Source: Enoplolaimus lenunculus
Taxonomy: Eukaryota > Nematoda > Enoplea > Enoplida > Thoracostomopsidae
Direction of reading: 5' to 3'
NCBI GenBank assembly: GCA_030248215.1
Contig: JASANG010000611.1
Span: 372,001 to 436,000 of the forward strand
Length of the DNA: 64,000 bases
This document shows positions 50,301-60,237 of the stretch, in pieces (the first letter of the stretch is position 1; every line of letters begins with the position of its first letter). The translations under genes were made by a program, and so were the position numbers. The notes under the pieces are model-generated. The model worked only from the letters and a program-made list of their open reading frames with translations. It did not search any database and was not told the origin of the DNA.

Positions 50301-53300
50301 TTCACTTCCATATGTGCCCGTAGATTTGGACGTTCCCGATGTTGCACATGAAGTCGTGGTTGTAGATAACTTCTTTTTAGGCTCTGGAATCCCCTTCATT
50401 TTTCTAATAGCCTGGCGACGCTTTTCAACTTGAGCCTCCCAGTCTTGCCATGACTGACAATACGCGTCGAACGCCTGCCGATCTGGATGGTCCCTGAAAT
50501 AAATGCATTCACATAAATTAAGTTTCGATACCAGGATCCAAGAAATGAATCTGGTCTATGATTAAAAAAATTGCATAACGAGGCGAGGCCAGTTGAGAGC
50601 ATTCCGACTAGTGAATAGGTTCTAGAATATATATATAGAAGAAGAGTTGACCAGTCAACTACACCCATGGATCAGGGTGCGAAGGGATATCCGGCTCCGG
50701 CAAAAAATCGGCATCCGGCTCCGTTATTCTAACTTACCACATGTTCTTTAAAAACTTCAACAAATGGAACTGATCCACTTAGATTGACTTACTTTAACAT
50801 ATTGATTCTGTCATACATGTGTTGTAAATCTTTGCATGTGTTTTTTTCACTACCCAATTTTAAATCGAGGACATGTGTGCGACATATCTGGCTTTGCATT
50901 ATCAGGGCACATCAGCATTAATTGTTTATTGTAGTGACATGACTTTTTTCGACTTTAATAAGTTCAAATATTTTCGATAAGGATGTCTACTTGCCAAATT
51001 GATTTATGTTGCCGGACACCCATATTAATTTTGAACTACCCTAAGTGAAAAAGTCTTAAAACTTAAGTCACCTCTACAATCATTCCCTACAAAAAACAAA
51101 CTCCCGAAAAGTAACACCGGTCTATTTAGATAACAAGGTAGTATAAGGCTAACGTTAGCCGTTATTTTCTTATCCGATACCAGCGTGTTTTGCTTCCTTT
51201 CGACTTTACTTATGTGTGCATATTGTGTCAAACGTAAACACTGCACAAAAGTGTGACAGAGCAACAGCAGAAAGAATATTTTTTAATATATAATACACAT
51301 ATGTATATATGAGGGTTCAATCGGTTGCCTGCCTCTGGCAAAAATCAGCATCCGGCTGCGGCTCAGGTATTCTACATTGCTGGATTTCACAATGTTTGAC
51401 TGCAAATTTTGTTCGGAATGATAAATAAGTAATTCGAGAAACTTAGTAGATATTAGTCTGAACTAGCGTTCTTAGTTTAACCTTTTGCTGAAATTAGCAC
51501 TTGAAGATCCGGCTCGGTTCGCAAAAAAACTCGCTAAGGCACGCTTTTGAAGAGTTCACTAAAAAGTGAAACAATAATTAATAATTGGGTGTTGAAATTT
51601 GTTTTAAATTCCCTTGTTTTTCTTCCACTGTGGGACCTCCACTAATTCTACTCGGCACCCATGTTTTTCTTGCCCAGTTTCATTCCAGGGACATGAAACA
51701 AAAATTTAACATATAACAACAAGAAGTCTGAACTAGCGTCCTTATGTTTATCAACCTTTTACTGAAATTAGCACTTAAAGATCCGGCTCGGTTCGCGAAA
51801 AACTCGCTTAAGGTACGTTTTTGAAGAGTTCACTAAAAAGTTAAACAATGATTGGGCGTTGAAATTTATTTTAAATTCCCACGTTTTTCTTGAACTGTGG
51901 GACCTCCACTAATTCTACTCGACACCCATGTTTTTCTTCCCCTAGTTTCAATCCATGGACATGCCAATTGGTTCTCTCCCTGTACATTACGACGTGCATG
52001 TGTGTATCAAAATCAAACACTGCACAAGTTGTGTGCATACTGCATTGCATGTATGTGTGCCAATACTAAACAAAGCATAAAGTGTGACTGAGCAGCAGCA
52101 GTAGAACAATTTTTTGATAGCAAGTAGTACTTTTATGCGTGATAATGGTTAGCTTTTCGCCACAGTCCGCGAAAAACTCGCTTAAGGCGCGGTTTTGAAC
52201 AGTTTACTAAAAAGTAAAACAATAATTGGGCGTTCATGCCAGCGCCTAAATCGAGGGCATATTTTAAATGCAATCCTGATTGGACTTCATGCGTCTTGCA
52301 GAACTGAATAAGAATCTAATGCTTTGGATATGCGGAAACATTACAAAACGTAAACTTGCATATAGCAAAATTTTTACCCAATATAGAAAACATCGTTTCC
52401 ACTATTAGTTTCATTTCGCAACAAAAACGCGTTTCTAGTTTTAGCAGTAACTCGTCCTTTTGACATAATCTATTTCATTTATACAGAAATATAGTTCGCA
52501 CCGCAGGCATGGTAGTCTCGGTCTCGGCAAGCCTCGATATTTGGCAGGTCTCGGTCTCAGTATTCAGTTCTTTGAGTCTCGGTGGTTGGAACCGTGACAA
52601 GTAGCCAAGGAGTCAGGAAATATATAGCGGTATTAATTTTTGAAGTGATGCCTAATAAATAAAATTTCGCTGAGAATCTATGAATTTTCATAGCTACGCA
52701 ATAATTATGAGTGGATATTCTGAAAAATGCAAAACTACAAAAAAAGCATTACAGAAATTCCGGCTTCGGAGAAGCTTTCATGTATAGATCACACGACTGT
52801 AAAGTGGTCCTACGTGAATCAATATAATTAGGCTCCCTACATACAAACAATACACTTACTTGTTTTGTTCCCGCCATGATTCAAACTGCTTCTTATACTC
52901 GTTGTACTGCTTATCCAACTCCACCTCGTCCATAATTTCTGCCATCTAAAGTACCAGTTACCCATATTTATTACAAGAGCTAAATACTACTACCCGGTAA
53001 CTAGTTGATCCACCACTACACGATATATTACTCCTAAATCTCAAACACATGAACAATCTTGAAATCCTTTCGGAATACGGCCAAAATATCTAAAGCAGGC
53101 ATCCAAACCGCTAATGTATCGCGAAGTATTAAAATAAATTCTTCAAAACGTCGGGGACCTACGAAAAAGTTACCGGTTTATTACCTTTGAGCTTTGCAAA
53201 ATTGGCTCTGTGCATCAAACTTTTATAAAATGAGCCACTTTTTATTTATATAATACTTTAAGAGCTCCATATTTTGTACCTTCGCCGCCTTTACGCGCCA

Positions 53301-54636
53301 GGTGCTAGTTTTATGTCGGTTTTGATGTGACCGAAAAAGTCAAATCCCATATTACATTTTTTAAATTCTACATCATTACCCTATATAATATACTAACAAA
53401 CATCAGACAGTTTAATGTGCTTACAACGGGTTTCATCCAAATTGAAACATTATTCTTTATCAAATACATAAGAGAGACATATGTATATAATGGTTTGGGT
53501 ACTATATGCCTCCATGTGTACTGTGTATTGCAAGCATGCGAGACATGCTTGTCCTGTAGCATTGCAGTATATGCAATGCACATTGTAAAGCCCTGTTCAC
53601 ACGTGCAAGTTTTTGCTGCGAGAACTTGAAGCTGCAACTTTCACATACAAGGTTTGTCCAAAAAGTCGTTCGAAAAACTTGTAGCTGCCAATAATTCATT
53701 AAAAATCAAAGCTAGTAATTCAGTTCAGACGTGTGAACAACCACACAAGTTCACTGAATTTATTGCAGTCGCTTTCTTATTGGCTGATGTAAAAATGACA
53801 GATTTCTTGCAATTTGCAGCTGCAAGTTCTCGCAGCAAAAACTTGCACGTGTGAATAGGGCTTTAGTCAAGTTCGAGAGGCGGGCTACGTAACGCAGTCG
53901 CAGCAATTGCTGGAAGTAACCATATCGCTCAGTGCGTGAATGAACTTCATGCCTTATGTATGCATGTGTACGAGTGTGAATCAGGTGATGTAAACATGCA
54001 AGACACTGCCGTAGAGCTCGTAAAATATCACCACCCGCTGCGGTCTACAACTGCGTCACGCACAAAGCATTTCGAACTTATTTGAACGCCAAACGTCAGC
54101 CAAGGTAGGAACCGGGACATCAGACCTTTCAACTAAGCAGCTGGAAAAGCGGGCTAGAGCGGGGATCGAACTCTAAGCCTATAGATCCTTAAGCGAGCAC
54201 ACTACCACTGCGCCACGTAGCCCGCCTGTCCAACTACATTTTCCGTCGACTATATTTGTGGACCGTATGCTGCCAGCTAGCAAACATATAGTGCACTGCA
54301 GTATATTGCATGTGCACAAAACGGACAAGCATGTCTCACATGCTTACACCGAATACATTAGACTCGTACACAATTTATCAGACTGGTACACTATCAGTAA
54401 ACCCGAAATTACAGTGAAGTGATTTACCTATGCGCGCCAACTGTGCAATTGCTCACTACGGGACACAAAATTTTGATATGCACCGTATCGAAGCCTATAC
54501 AATGCATGCCTATCATCAAATTTCGACAAGCAGCAGCAATACTGGAGCTCAGCACATAATTGGAACAGAATGGAAACTGTAAGTAAATTATTATGCGCAA
54601 GGTAAACGTGCTAACCTGATCTGATTGCATTTTCAT
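41316..54636 (-). CDS. YLPM1/ZAP3-like low-complexity protein (tentative), multi-exon
   Basis: Exons on the minus strand: 52945-52860, 50493-50259, 49740-49545, 49063-48305, 48137-47420, 43021-42334, 41691-41655 and 41365-41316. Together they are 2769 nt, exactly 922 codons plus TAG, with every phase matching. A small upstream exon, 54636-54616 (MKMQSDQ), would join in phase and is speculative. All introns are GT-AG except the one leaving 42334, which uses AG|GCAAGT. The start (ELDKQYNEYKKQFESWREQN, then DHPDRQAFDAYCQSWQDWE) resembles the tandem FxxWxxQ/YxxxWxxW block of YLPM1. Next come Met-rich (MMQMMMMQMQQM), Gly/Pro-rich and Arg/Gly-rich segments (VRRGGRGATR). YLPM1 ends in a P-loop kinase-like domain, and I find none here. 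The last exon is the least certain. The likely role is nuclear or RNA-associated, by inference only. Confidence 0.6.
44150..44232 (+). other. tRNA-like pol III promoter sequence inside left Merlin inverted repeat
   Basis: It reads GCGCCTGTGGTTGAGTGG, with A-box match TGGTTGAGTGG near 44158. About 45 bases later comes GTCGCGGGTTAAAGTCC, a B-box match with one departure (GGTTAAAGTCC for GGTTCRANTCC). The order and spacing are those of a tRNA gene, but the middle does not form a clear anticodon arm. Confidence 0.6.
44278..45010 (-). pseudogene. Merlin transposase, broken
   Basis: This is a DDE-type transposase of the ISXO2/Merlin family. Read on the minus strand: CRKRTSIRTGILFAKSPL near 44990, then the first catalytic aspartate in HIDESVV near 44750, RRKYKQGRPLPCQWV, the second aspartate in WTDEWGAYRGL near 44560, NHSQQFVNRQMG, and after a frame change the glutamate region AVESYWSRLKR near 44440 with FFDEFMWRERCG. 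At least one stop (after NATAIE, about 44860) and one frameshift (about 44460) interrupt it, so it should not make a working enzyme. The order and motifs are those of Merlin. Confidence 0.85.
45535..45612 (-). other. tRNA-like pol III promoter sequence inside right Merlin inverted repeat
   Basis: The reverse complement of this span reads GCGCCTGTGGGGAGTGGG ... GTCGCGGGTTCAAGTCC. Here the B box is intact (GGTTCAAGTCC) while the A box is damaged, the opposite of the left copy. The two arms therefore preserve a tRNA-like unit that predates the split of the arms. Confidence 0.6.
45804..47419. other. Intron of the YLPM1-like gene right of the Merlin element
   Basis: AT-rich sequence. 46725-46780 and 47005-47090 contain ATCGG-word repeats (GGCATCGGTAATATCCG, GAAATCGGCATCGGT, TTCGGTATCGGTTAAC), related to 4250-4335. 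I see nothing else. Confidence 0.5.
50672..50730. repeat. CAGGGTGCAA-family fragment
   Basis: It has CAGGGTGCGAAGGG, then CCGGCTCCGGC and CGGCATCCGGCTCCG. A second fragment at 51305-51375 reads GAGGGTTCAATCGG with CATCCGGCTGCGGC. Both lie in an intron of the YLPM1-like gene. Confidence 0.45.
51190..52260. repeat. Direct duplication, period about 273 bp
   Basis: AGTCTGAACTAGCG starts at 51452 and again at 51725. Both are followed in the same order by GATCCGGCTCGGTTCGC, AAACTCGCTTAAGG, GAGTTCACTAAAAAG, GTGGGACCTCCACTAATTC and CACCCATGTTTTTCTT. A partial third copy lies at 52160-52235. Flanking AACACTGCACAA...GTGTGACWGAGCA segments (51235-51275, 52015-52110) are also duplicated. Confidence 0.7.
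53586..53865. mobile_element. 280-bp MITE with about 50-bp inverted repeats
   Basis: The left end TAAAGCCCTGTTCACACG continues with GCAAGTTTTTGCTGCGAG and AACTTGAAGCTGCAA; the right end is its inverse with few changes. A TA on each side is a possible target duplication. A related single end is at 63625-63645 (AACTTGCACATGTGAACGGGACTTA). No coding capacity is visible. Confidence 0.7.
53879..54228 (-). mobile_element. Fold-back element with tRNA-like arm
   Basis: The left end GGCGGGCTACGTAACGCAGT pairs with the right end ACTGCGCCACGTAGCCCGCC, 350 bp apart. Read on the minus strand, the right arm is a tRNA-like unit: GGGCTACG, A box TGGCGCAGTGGTAGTG, B box GAGTTCGATCCCC and a 3' TAGCCC that pairs with the 5' GGGCTA. 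The anticodon stem does not pair, so it is not a working tRNA. Best called a tRNA-derived composite or SINE pair. Confidence 0.55.
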
Positions 54637-54639
54637 CCG

Positions 54640-55372
54640 TTATTTTAGTCACCGAACAAGCGATGGTTGCAACAAACTGAAACCCGAAAAAAGTTCCGAA
54701 AACTGGAATATTTTGACAAGCAACGTGAGACCTGCCACTTTTCAGTGGTAAACTATCAGCAAAATTTTATACCACCAGTTGTTTTCAATATTTGACTAAC
54801 TTTCTTCAGTTTCAGAACTACTTAACTTCGTAAAACTGACAAAAAATTATTAGCTATGACAACACTTTAAACACCATTAAAATTAACGAATTATTTTGAA
54901 CATGAAATTCACTTTACACCTACGTTTCTTAAACATTGGCGGGCAAGCAAGAAGCAAGACGTAATTTTATCGCTAGACCTTAATCCAAAATTCTGGTTGA
55001 ATTCATGACCTGTCGTCGCCCGATATCCCGTCTACCCCGAACTGGTCGCCCGAGCATCTCATCTACCTCTATCTACCAATAGATCTCATCGACGCAGAAC
55101 TTTTTCTTTCCGATATTTAAATGATATTTTTGTTAAAGCAATAATGGCTCTCGATCAGTGTTTACGTTGTTGTTTCTATAACCCTTGTTCGCTTGTTTTG
55201 TTCAAGGAGATGAATGTTGAAAAAATTATACCCAATCCCCCTGAGAAACTCAACAATACTTTACAGTTTCCTTCTCCCTCATCGATCAACTCACTTGTCA
55301 ACAGCTCATTTATTTTTTGTGTATAGAATTCCGTTCCACTCGGAACTGTTCTGCTGGTGCTTGCCCTGAAAC
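54640..55372. other. Intergenic between the YLPM1-like gene and piggyBac
   Basis: No gene recognised. A short tract at 55010-55090 repeats CGCCCGAT/ATCTCATC words. The YLPM1-like promoter should lie here, but no motif is defensible. Confidence 0.4.
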
Positions 55373-55376
55373 TTAA

Positions 55377-57579
55377 CCCTCAATGGCCCGACAGTCTACA
55401 TATGTAGACATAACCAGTTCGACAATTGATTGTTCGGCAGGTGCTATAGTTAAGAATCTATTGTTTAATTTCCATCGATAATTATTCTGTTATAGTAGTA
55501 TAAAAAACTTATAGCATTGTGGGAACAAAAGTTTGCTGTACAGTGAGTCATATACCTATATAACCCGACCGTCTACATATGTAGACAGATGTTGATTTGA
55601 TCATAGTTTGAGTTTTGACAAGAATTGGAACGTTTTGTTCTTACACACGGTTTTGTATGGTGAGGTAAAGTCAGGGAAATGTCAGGTTTGCATAAATTAT
55701 CTTTGACTGAGGTCGTACGACGTGTATTAGAACCAAGTGATTCAGAGACAGAAGATGACAAACCGGACGACAATAGTTCAAATGACGACTCAGAATCAGT
55801 TGAGTTAGGTCAATGCAGTAGTGAAGAGGCTGCTATTTATGAGCAAGATAGTGATGGTGAATTACAAAAACAATCGGACGCATCTAGTAGTGAGTTGAGC
55901 GATATGGACGAGACTTCTAGTGGAAGTAATGTGTTTTTGTCAGCGACGGGTGTTGAGTGGCATTCTACAACACCGCCTGTCCGTGTGTTAGCTAGAAATA
56001 TAATTCGCTTTCGCGAAGGCACTGCAGTAAACCCTACAACAGAGTCACAAGCATTTTATCTTTATATAAACGAGCCCATTTTACATACAATTCAGCGACT
56101 CACTAGTAGGCGACTGCGGGCGCGCAATTTTTCAACGCTACCAATGTGCGAGCTGAAAGCTTGGCTTGGGGTGGTAATCAGAGCTGGTGCAGATCGCGAT
56201 AACATGTCTCCAGTGGCTTCACTATTCACCAAAAACGACAGCAGGCCCTTTTACCGCTGCGCGCTGTCAAAAAACAGAATGAAACAGTTGCTGGAAAATG
56301 TAACATTCGACAACAAACTGACTCGCCGGGAGCGTCAAAAAAGTGACAAAATGGCTGCTATACGAGATGTTTGGGACCTATTTCAGTCCAACTTACGTCT
56401 TCATTATATACCGTCCGAATCACTTACAGTAGATGAACAGCTCTACGGGTATAGAGGATATGCACCGGAGCGAGCGTACATGCCGGCGAAACCTGCTAAG
56501 TACGGCGTAAAAATATTCTGGCTTTGCGATGCTCGGAATGGATATGCCCTAAAAGGAAATATTTATACAGGGCGTGAAGGCGAACGGGCCGTAGGGCTTG
56601 CTAAACGCATCGTAATGGATCTTATTCAACCATACTGTAACACTCAGCGAAACATTTTCATGGACCGCTATTTCACATCCCATGAATTGGCTGTGGACCT
56701 ATTACAAAGTGGGCTAACGTGCACAGGCACAATAATGGCAAATCGCCGCAGCGTACCTCCGGTGCTAAAGTCAACAAAAGAACAAGAGGTCTATAGCACC
56801 CGATTTTTATGGGACCACAATAACCGCATAATGTTGGCGTCTTATTGTCCAAAGAAAAATAAAAATGTGCTATTACTAAGTTCAGTTCATGTGAAAAACG
56901 AAGTTTGCACCAGCAGAGAGGACAAAAAACCAGCAGTTATCTTGGATTATAATTTGGGAAAAGGCGGGGTTGATGTAATGGACTCTTGCATTGATGATTT
57001 TACCTGCAAACGCAAAACGAATCGTTATCCTCTAGTCTGCTTTTTCAATATGATTGATATTGCGTTGCACAACGCATTCATTGTCATGAAACTGAACGGA
57101 TATCAAAAGTCACGCAATGTTTTCATGAAAAAAGTAGCCGAACAACTAGCGCAAGACAATATGACCAAACGTTACAGTAGTGAAAAAATTTACGCAAAAT
57201 CAAAGGATTCATTTATGGCTTACGGGCTGCCTCAAAAGCGAAACGAACCTTCTACATCTGGTAAACCGACCAAATGTCAGGTCACAAGTTGTCGCAAATC
57301 TACGAGATTGAGCTGTTCGTCATGTGGAAAACGAGTGTGCAAGGACCACATGAATCGCACCATAACGTGCAACGACTGTGCTTAACTGGACAACGCGCCC
57401 GCAGTGGGAGGCTGGACGGGGAGCGGGTGGAACTCCGCCAGAACACTAGTTCTGACTGTCTCAAGCCAGTTAAAGGAGGAGAGCACCCTGAGATAAGCCA
57501 AAACTAACGCTAGTTGTGTTGTCTACATATGTAGACCGTTGGGCTGATTAAGGTGAAAATTTTGCCGGGCCGTTGAGGG
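55377..57579 (+). mobile_element. piggyBac-family DNA transposon, apparently complete
   Basis: The ends are CCCTCAATGGCCCG on the left and, inverted, CCCTCAACGGCCCG on the right (14 bp, one mismatch). TTAA target duplications sit at 55373-55376 and 57580-57583. The 2.2 kb between them holds one uninterrupted transposase gene. Three perfect GTCTACATATGTAGAC palindromes lie near the ends. Matching ends, exact TTAA sites and an intact reading frame suggest a recent, possibly still active, insertion. Confidence 0.92.
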
Positions 57580-57610
57580 TTAATTAGCCCTCCAGTCTAC
57601 ATGTGTAGAC
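55394..57610. repeat. GTCTACATATGTAGAC palindrome set around the piggyBac ends
   Basis: Perfect 16-bp palindromes are at 55394-55409 (17 bp in from the left end), 55571-55586 and 57521-57536 (about 43 bp in from the right end). A one-mismatch copy (GTCTACATGTGTAGAC) is at 57595-57610, just outside the right TTAA. They are candidates for subterminal transposase-binding sites. Confidence 0.75.
55679..57385 (+). CDS. piggyBac transposase, intact, 568 residues
   Basis: This enzyme catalyses cut-and-paste transposition at TTAA sites. The N-terminal 90 residues are acidic and Ser-rich (DSETEDDKPDDNSS), as in the family. The DDD catalytic triad fits Asp252 (TVDEQLYGYRG), Asp329 (FMDRYFTSHELA) and Asp432 (GKGGVDVMDSC, with Asp435 nearby). 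The C-terminus is a cysteine-rich domain (CQVTSCRKSTRLSCSSCG, CKDHMNRTITCNDC) of the kind that binds the transposon ends. The length is close to the 594 residues of the founding cabbage-looper enzyme. No frameshift or internal stop is present. The ATG is about 300 bases inside the left end with no intron needed. Confidence 0.95.
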   Translation: MSGLHKLSLTEVVRRVLEPSDSETEDDKPDDNSSNDDSESVELGQCSSEEAAIYEQDSDGELQKQSDASSSELSDMDETSSGSNVFLSATGVEWHSTTPPVRVLARNIIRFREGTAVNPTTESQAFYLYINEPILHTIQRLTSRRLRARNFSTLPMCELKAWLGVVIRAGADRDNMSPVASLFTKNDSRPFYRCALSKNRMKQLLENVTFDNKLTRRERQKSDKMAAIRDVWDLFQSNLRLHYIPSESLTVDEQLYGYRGYAPERAYMPAKPAKYGVKIFWLCDARNGYALKGNIYTGREGERAVGLAKRIVMDLIQPYCNTQRNIFMDRYFTSHELAVDLLQSGLTCTGTIMANRRSVPPVLKSTKEQEVYSTRFLWDHNNRIMLASYCPKKNKNVLLLSSVHVKNEVCTSREDKKPAVILDYNLGKGGVDVMDSCIDDFTCKRKTNRYPLVCFFNMIDIALHNAFIVMKLNGYQKSRNVFMKKVAEQLAQDNMTKRYSSEKIYAKSKDSFMAYGLPQKRNEPSTSGKPTKCQVTSCRKSTRLSCSSCGKRVCKDHMNRTITCNDCA

Positions 57611-58007
57611 ACTGTGTAGTTTCAGCTATAAAATTCTCAAACATTACTTCAGTGTATATGTGTATTTAGCATTTCCTGTTAGGTACCAACTATCTGAACT
57701 TCTTCACGCTAGGCGAGACAGTCAAGGCATCATGTCTTGTCCGAATTCATTCTTTCTGTCCAACCAGTCATCAAAGAAGCAGAACCATTATATTGATAAA
57801 CTGCGGTTTTTACATCATATCGCAGAATCTATGCATATATCCGCATCCCACACGTTACGCTGGACTATGTAACTTACTTTCAGCATGACTTTTTTGGAAT
57901 TTTGAGGATTTACACGTGATCATTCGCGAAATTTGCCTTAGTTCCTAGTGTTATGTCCACATAAACATGCCATGTCTACATGTAAGTAGGCAGGTGGTCG
58001 TTCAGGA
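57584..58007. mobile_element. Possible older piggyBac-like non-autonomous relic
   Basis: The left part reads TTAGCCCTCCAGTCTACATG, similar to the neighbouring element's end. The right part ends, inverted, TTAATCCTGAACGACC with an ATGTAGACATG palindrome half near 57972 and TTAA at 58008-58011. There is no transposase. The end match is loose, so this is tentative. Confidence 0.35.
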
Positions 58008-58082
58008 TTAACTCATCTAAAACCTTACATATTATACAGCAGTCGTAGTGGGACTACATTTATTGAGCGAAGCTCGAACACA

Positions 58083-58975
58083 CGTAAGCAATTAAGGTAA
58101 TATGCAAATTAGTTATTAGCTAACTATTCATTTAGCGGTTTTGGAGGTTTGTAAGCAATTTTCTCAGATTCCTCGCACCCAAAAACCCTTCAGCCACCCT
58201 AATAATTATTGGAATAATTTAAAAAGTCCTAATTTTGTCTCGTCAATTAAGCAAATATTCAAATTACGTATTAGCTAACTATTCGACAATTGCTGTTAAA
58301 GGTCTGTAGACAATTTATTCAGATTCCTCGCACCCGAAAACCCATTATTGCTCAAATTAGATTGCTTGTAACCCTAATAATTAGTGAAACACCGTAAAAA
58401 CGCCTAATTTAGGCTTATCAATTCTACTTATATGCAAATTATCTATTAGCTAACTACTCAATTATCGGTGTTAGAAGTTTGTAAACAATTTATTCAGATT
58501 CCTCGCACAAAAAAACCTTCAGTAAACCTCTATAAATATTGAAATAATTTAAAAAGTCCTAATTTTGCCTTGTCAATTAAGCTAATATGCAAATTAGCTA
58601 TTAGCTAACTATTCAATTATCGGTTTGGGATTTTTGTAAACAATCTATACAAATTCCTCGCACCTAAAAACCCTTTATTGCTTAAATTAAATTGCTTTTA
58701 ACCTTAATAATTAGTGAAATATTATAAAAAGTCCTAATTTAGGCTTACAAACTATGCTAATATGTAAATTATCCATTAGCTAACTGCTCAATTATCAGTT
58801 TTGGAGGTTTGTAAACAGTCTACGGAGATTTCTCGCACACAAAACCCTTTAATGCTAAAATTTTAGATTGCTTCTAACTGTAATAATTAGTGAAATATTG
58901 TGGAAAACCCTAATTTAGGCTTAATTAATTATGCAAATTAGACTGTAGCTAATAAACGGCTTAAAATTATAAAAC
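58083..58975. repeat. Satellite of alternating ~150- and ~175-bp units
   Basis: The anchor GCAAATTAGCTATTAGCTAACTATTC recurs (with changes) near 58107, 58257, 58433, 58588, 58763 and, degraded, 58932, giving steps of 150, 176, 155, 175 and 169. Each unit has GGTTTGTAAACAATTTATTC, GATTCCTCGCACC, AAAACCC and AAAAGTCCTAATTT. Longer units add ATTGCTTAAATTAGATTGC. The alternation implies a dimer of about 328 bp as the higher-order unit. The ATTAGCTAACTATTC anchor is shown here in parts only. Confidence 0.8.
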
Positions 58976-59110
58976 CTCAATGCGAGATTAACACCCTAGG
59001 ATAATTGGCTTTCAAACAAAAAAAGTTTATGAAAATCGGTTCAGCCGTTCCTGAGATTCTTTTCGGACGGACAGACGGACAGACGGACGGACAGACATCC
59101 ACCTTTCGAC
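58976..59110. repeat. GAAAATCGGTTCAGCCGTTC module with GGACAGAC microsatellite
   Basis: GAAAATCGGTTCAGCCGTTC is followed by GAGATTCTTTTCGG and four or five GGACAGAC/GGACGGAC steps (59067-59097). This module next to a satellite or mobile element is a widespread invertebrate repeat type. It makes spurious open frames on both strands. Confidence 0.65.
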
Positions 59111-59954
59111 CTTCAAGTACAAAACATAAAACGCTTCGCGAAAGTCCGAGCTTCGCTCGGAGTTTCGCTTTGCTCAATAACGAATTCGTATAATTTCTGG
59201 TCTGCACATAATTCGCTTCAACCAAGAAAAGTTTGCCTTGAACGCGTTTAAACTTATAATTCTAATTCTGCCCATGAAAATCCAATTTCAGGTCCATTTG
59301 AAACGGCAAATGAACAATTTTTCGGTGCGTGCATTCAAGATTGGCCCAGTCCACTCCCCCGAGCTAGTGCCGAGGTCAACATTAATGGCTTCGAGATAAT
59401 TTCTTATTTCTTGCGAAGTATTAGTTATTTTTCTCGGAAATATGTGGGCTGGATTGAAACGGGATTATTTTTTCATGGCGGTCATTATTTCGTTTCTATA
59501 TTGGCGGTGTAAAAATGACCGGAGTTCTCTTTTTAATGGGGGATTATTTTTACACACGACCGTATATACAAGAAAAATAGGACCTCCGTGAAAATGTATC
59601 AGGAGGTCATTTTTTCGGGTAATTTTTTATGCGACACCGGCACTGTATTTTTCACGAAAATACGATTCTAAATATTAAAAGGTTAACAGCTAAAAATTGG
59701 ACCTGACTAGATGGTCAACCTCAGCTCCTAAAATTAGTGCTTTTTACCTTACAGTTATTTTTATTCTATATAAACGTAAGAAAAACAAAACTTATGCTTT
59801 GAAAACTAGTCCATTCACCGGCAACATTTTACTTTAATTATTTACTTGCTAATAAATTTACTCGCAGAAGTTGATGTAAATAAGGATACGAATTTTGCCA
59901 AGCTCCATATTTAGATATTAGCGGCGGCACCAGGAATTTCTGACGGGGAGCGGG
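59111..59954. other. Intergenic, no gene recognised
   Basis: It contains a GC-skewed patch with paired words (GGTCATTTTTTCGGG, GGCGGTCATTATTTCG, GGCGGTGTAAAAATGACC at 59475-59625), which look like repeat debris. Nothing else is visible. Confidence 0.4.
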
Positions 59955-60200
59955 TTGGCAAACGTTAATATGAAACGCAAAAACTGTTATGTCCGCACCT
60001 TATCATTTTATAACCAAAAAGTTTTCTGTGGTGGACAAAATTGTAAAATAAATAAGACCTTTTCAACTTATTACCGAAAAATTTTTGAAGGAAAAATTAG
60101 GGACCTTATATTTTTTACGAAAACTTTTTTGAGGGGAAAAATTGTAAGGTAAGGAGGGACCTTACCATTTTATCACAAAAAAATTTCGGATGGTTCGAGT
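59955..60200. repeat. Diverged tandem repeat, about 55-bp units
   Basis: Three to four units each carry (G)GACCTTA, ATTTTTTACGAAAA or its variant, a T run and GGGGAAAAATTGTAAGG or its variant. The copies are imperfect. Confidence 0.5.
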
Positions 60201-60231
60201 CAAATTTCCAACGTAACTTATTGGTATCAGA

Positions 60232-60237
60232 TTTATT
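60232..60237 (-). other. Possible polyadenylation signal of the four-TM gene
   Basis: TTTATT on the plus strand reads AATAAA on the minus strand, about 340 bases after the stop at 60574. Confidence 0.35.

Noticed and set aside
54130-54228. Functional tRNA gene on the minus strand
   Set aside because: The A and B boxes are good, but the anticodon arm does not pair and the unit is part of a fold-back element.
58977-59225. Open frames across the GGACAGAC microsatellite
   Set aside because: A low-complexity artefact present on both strands.
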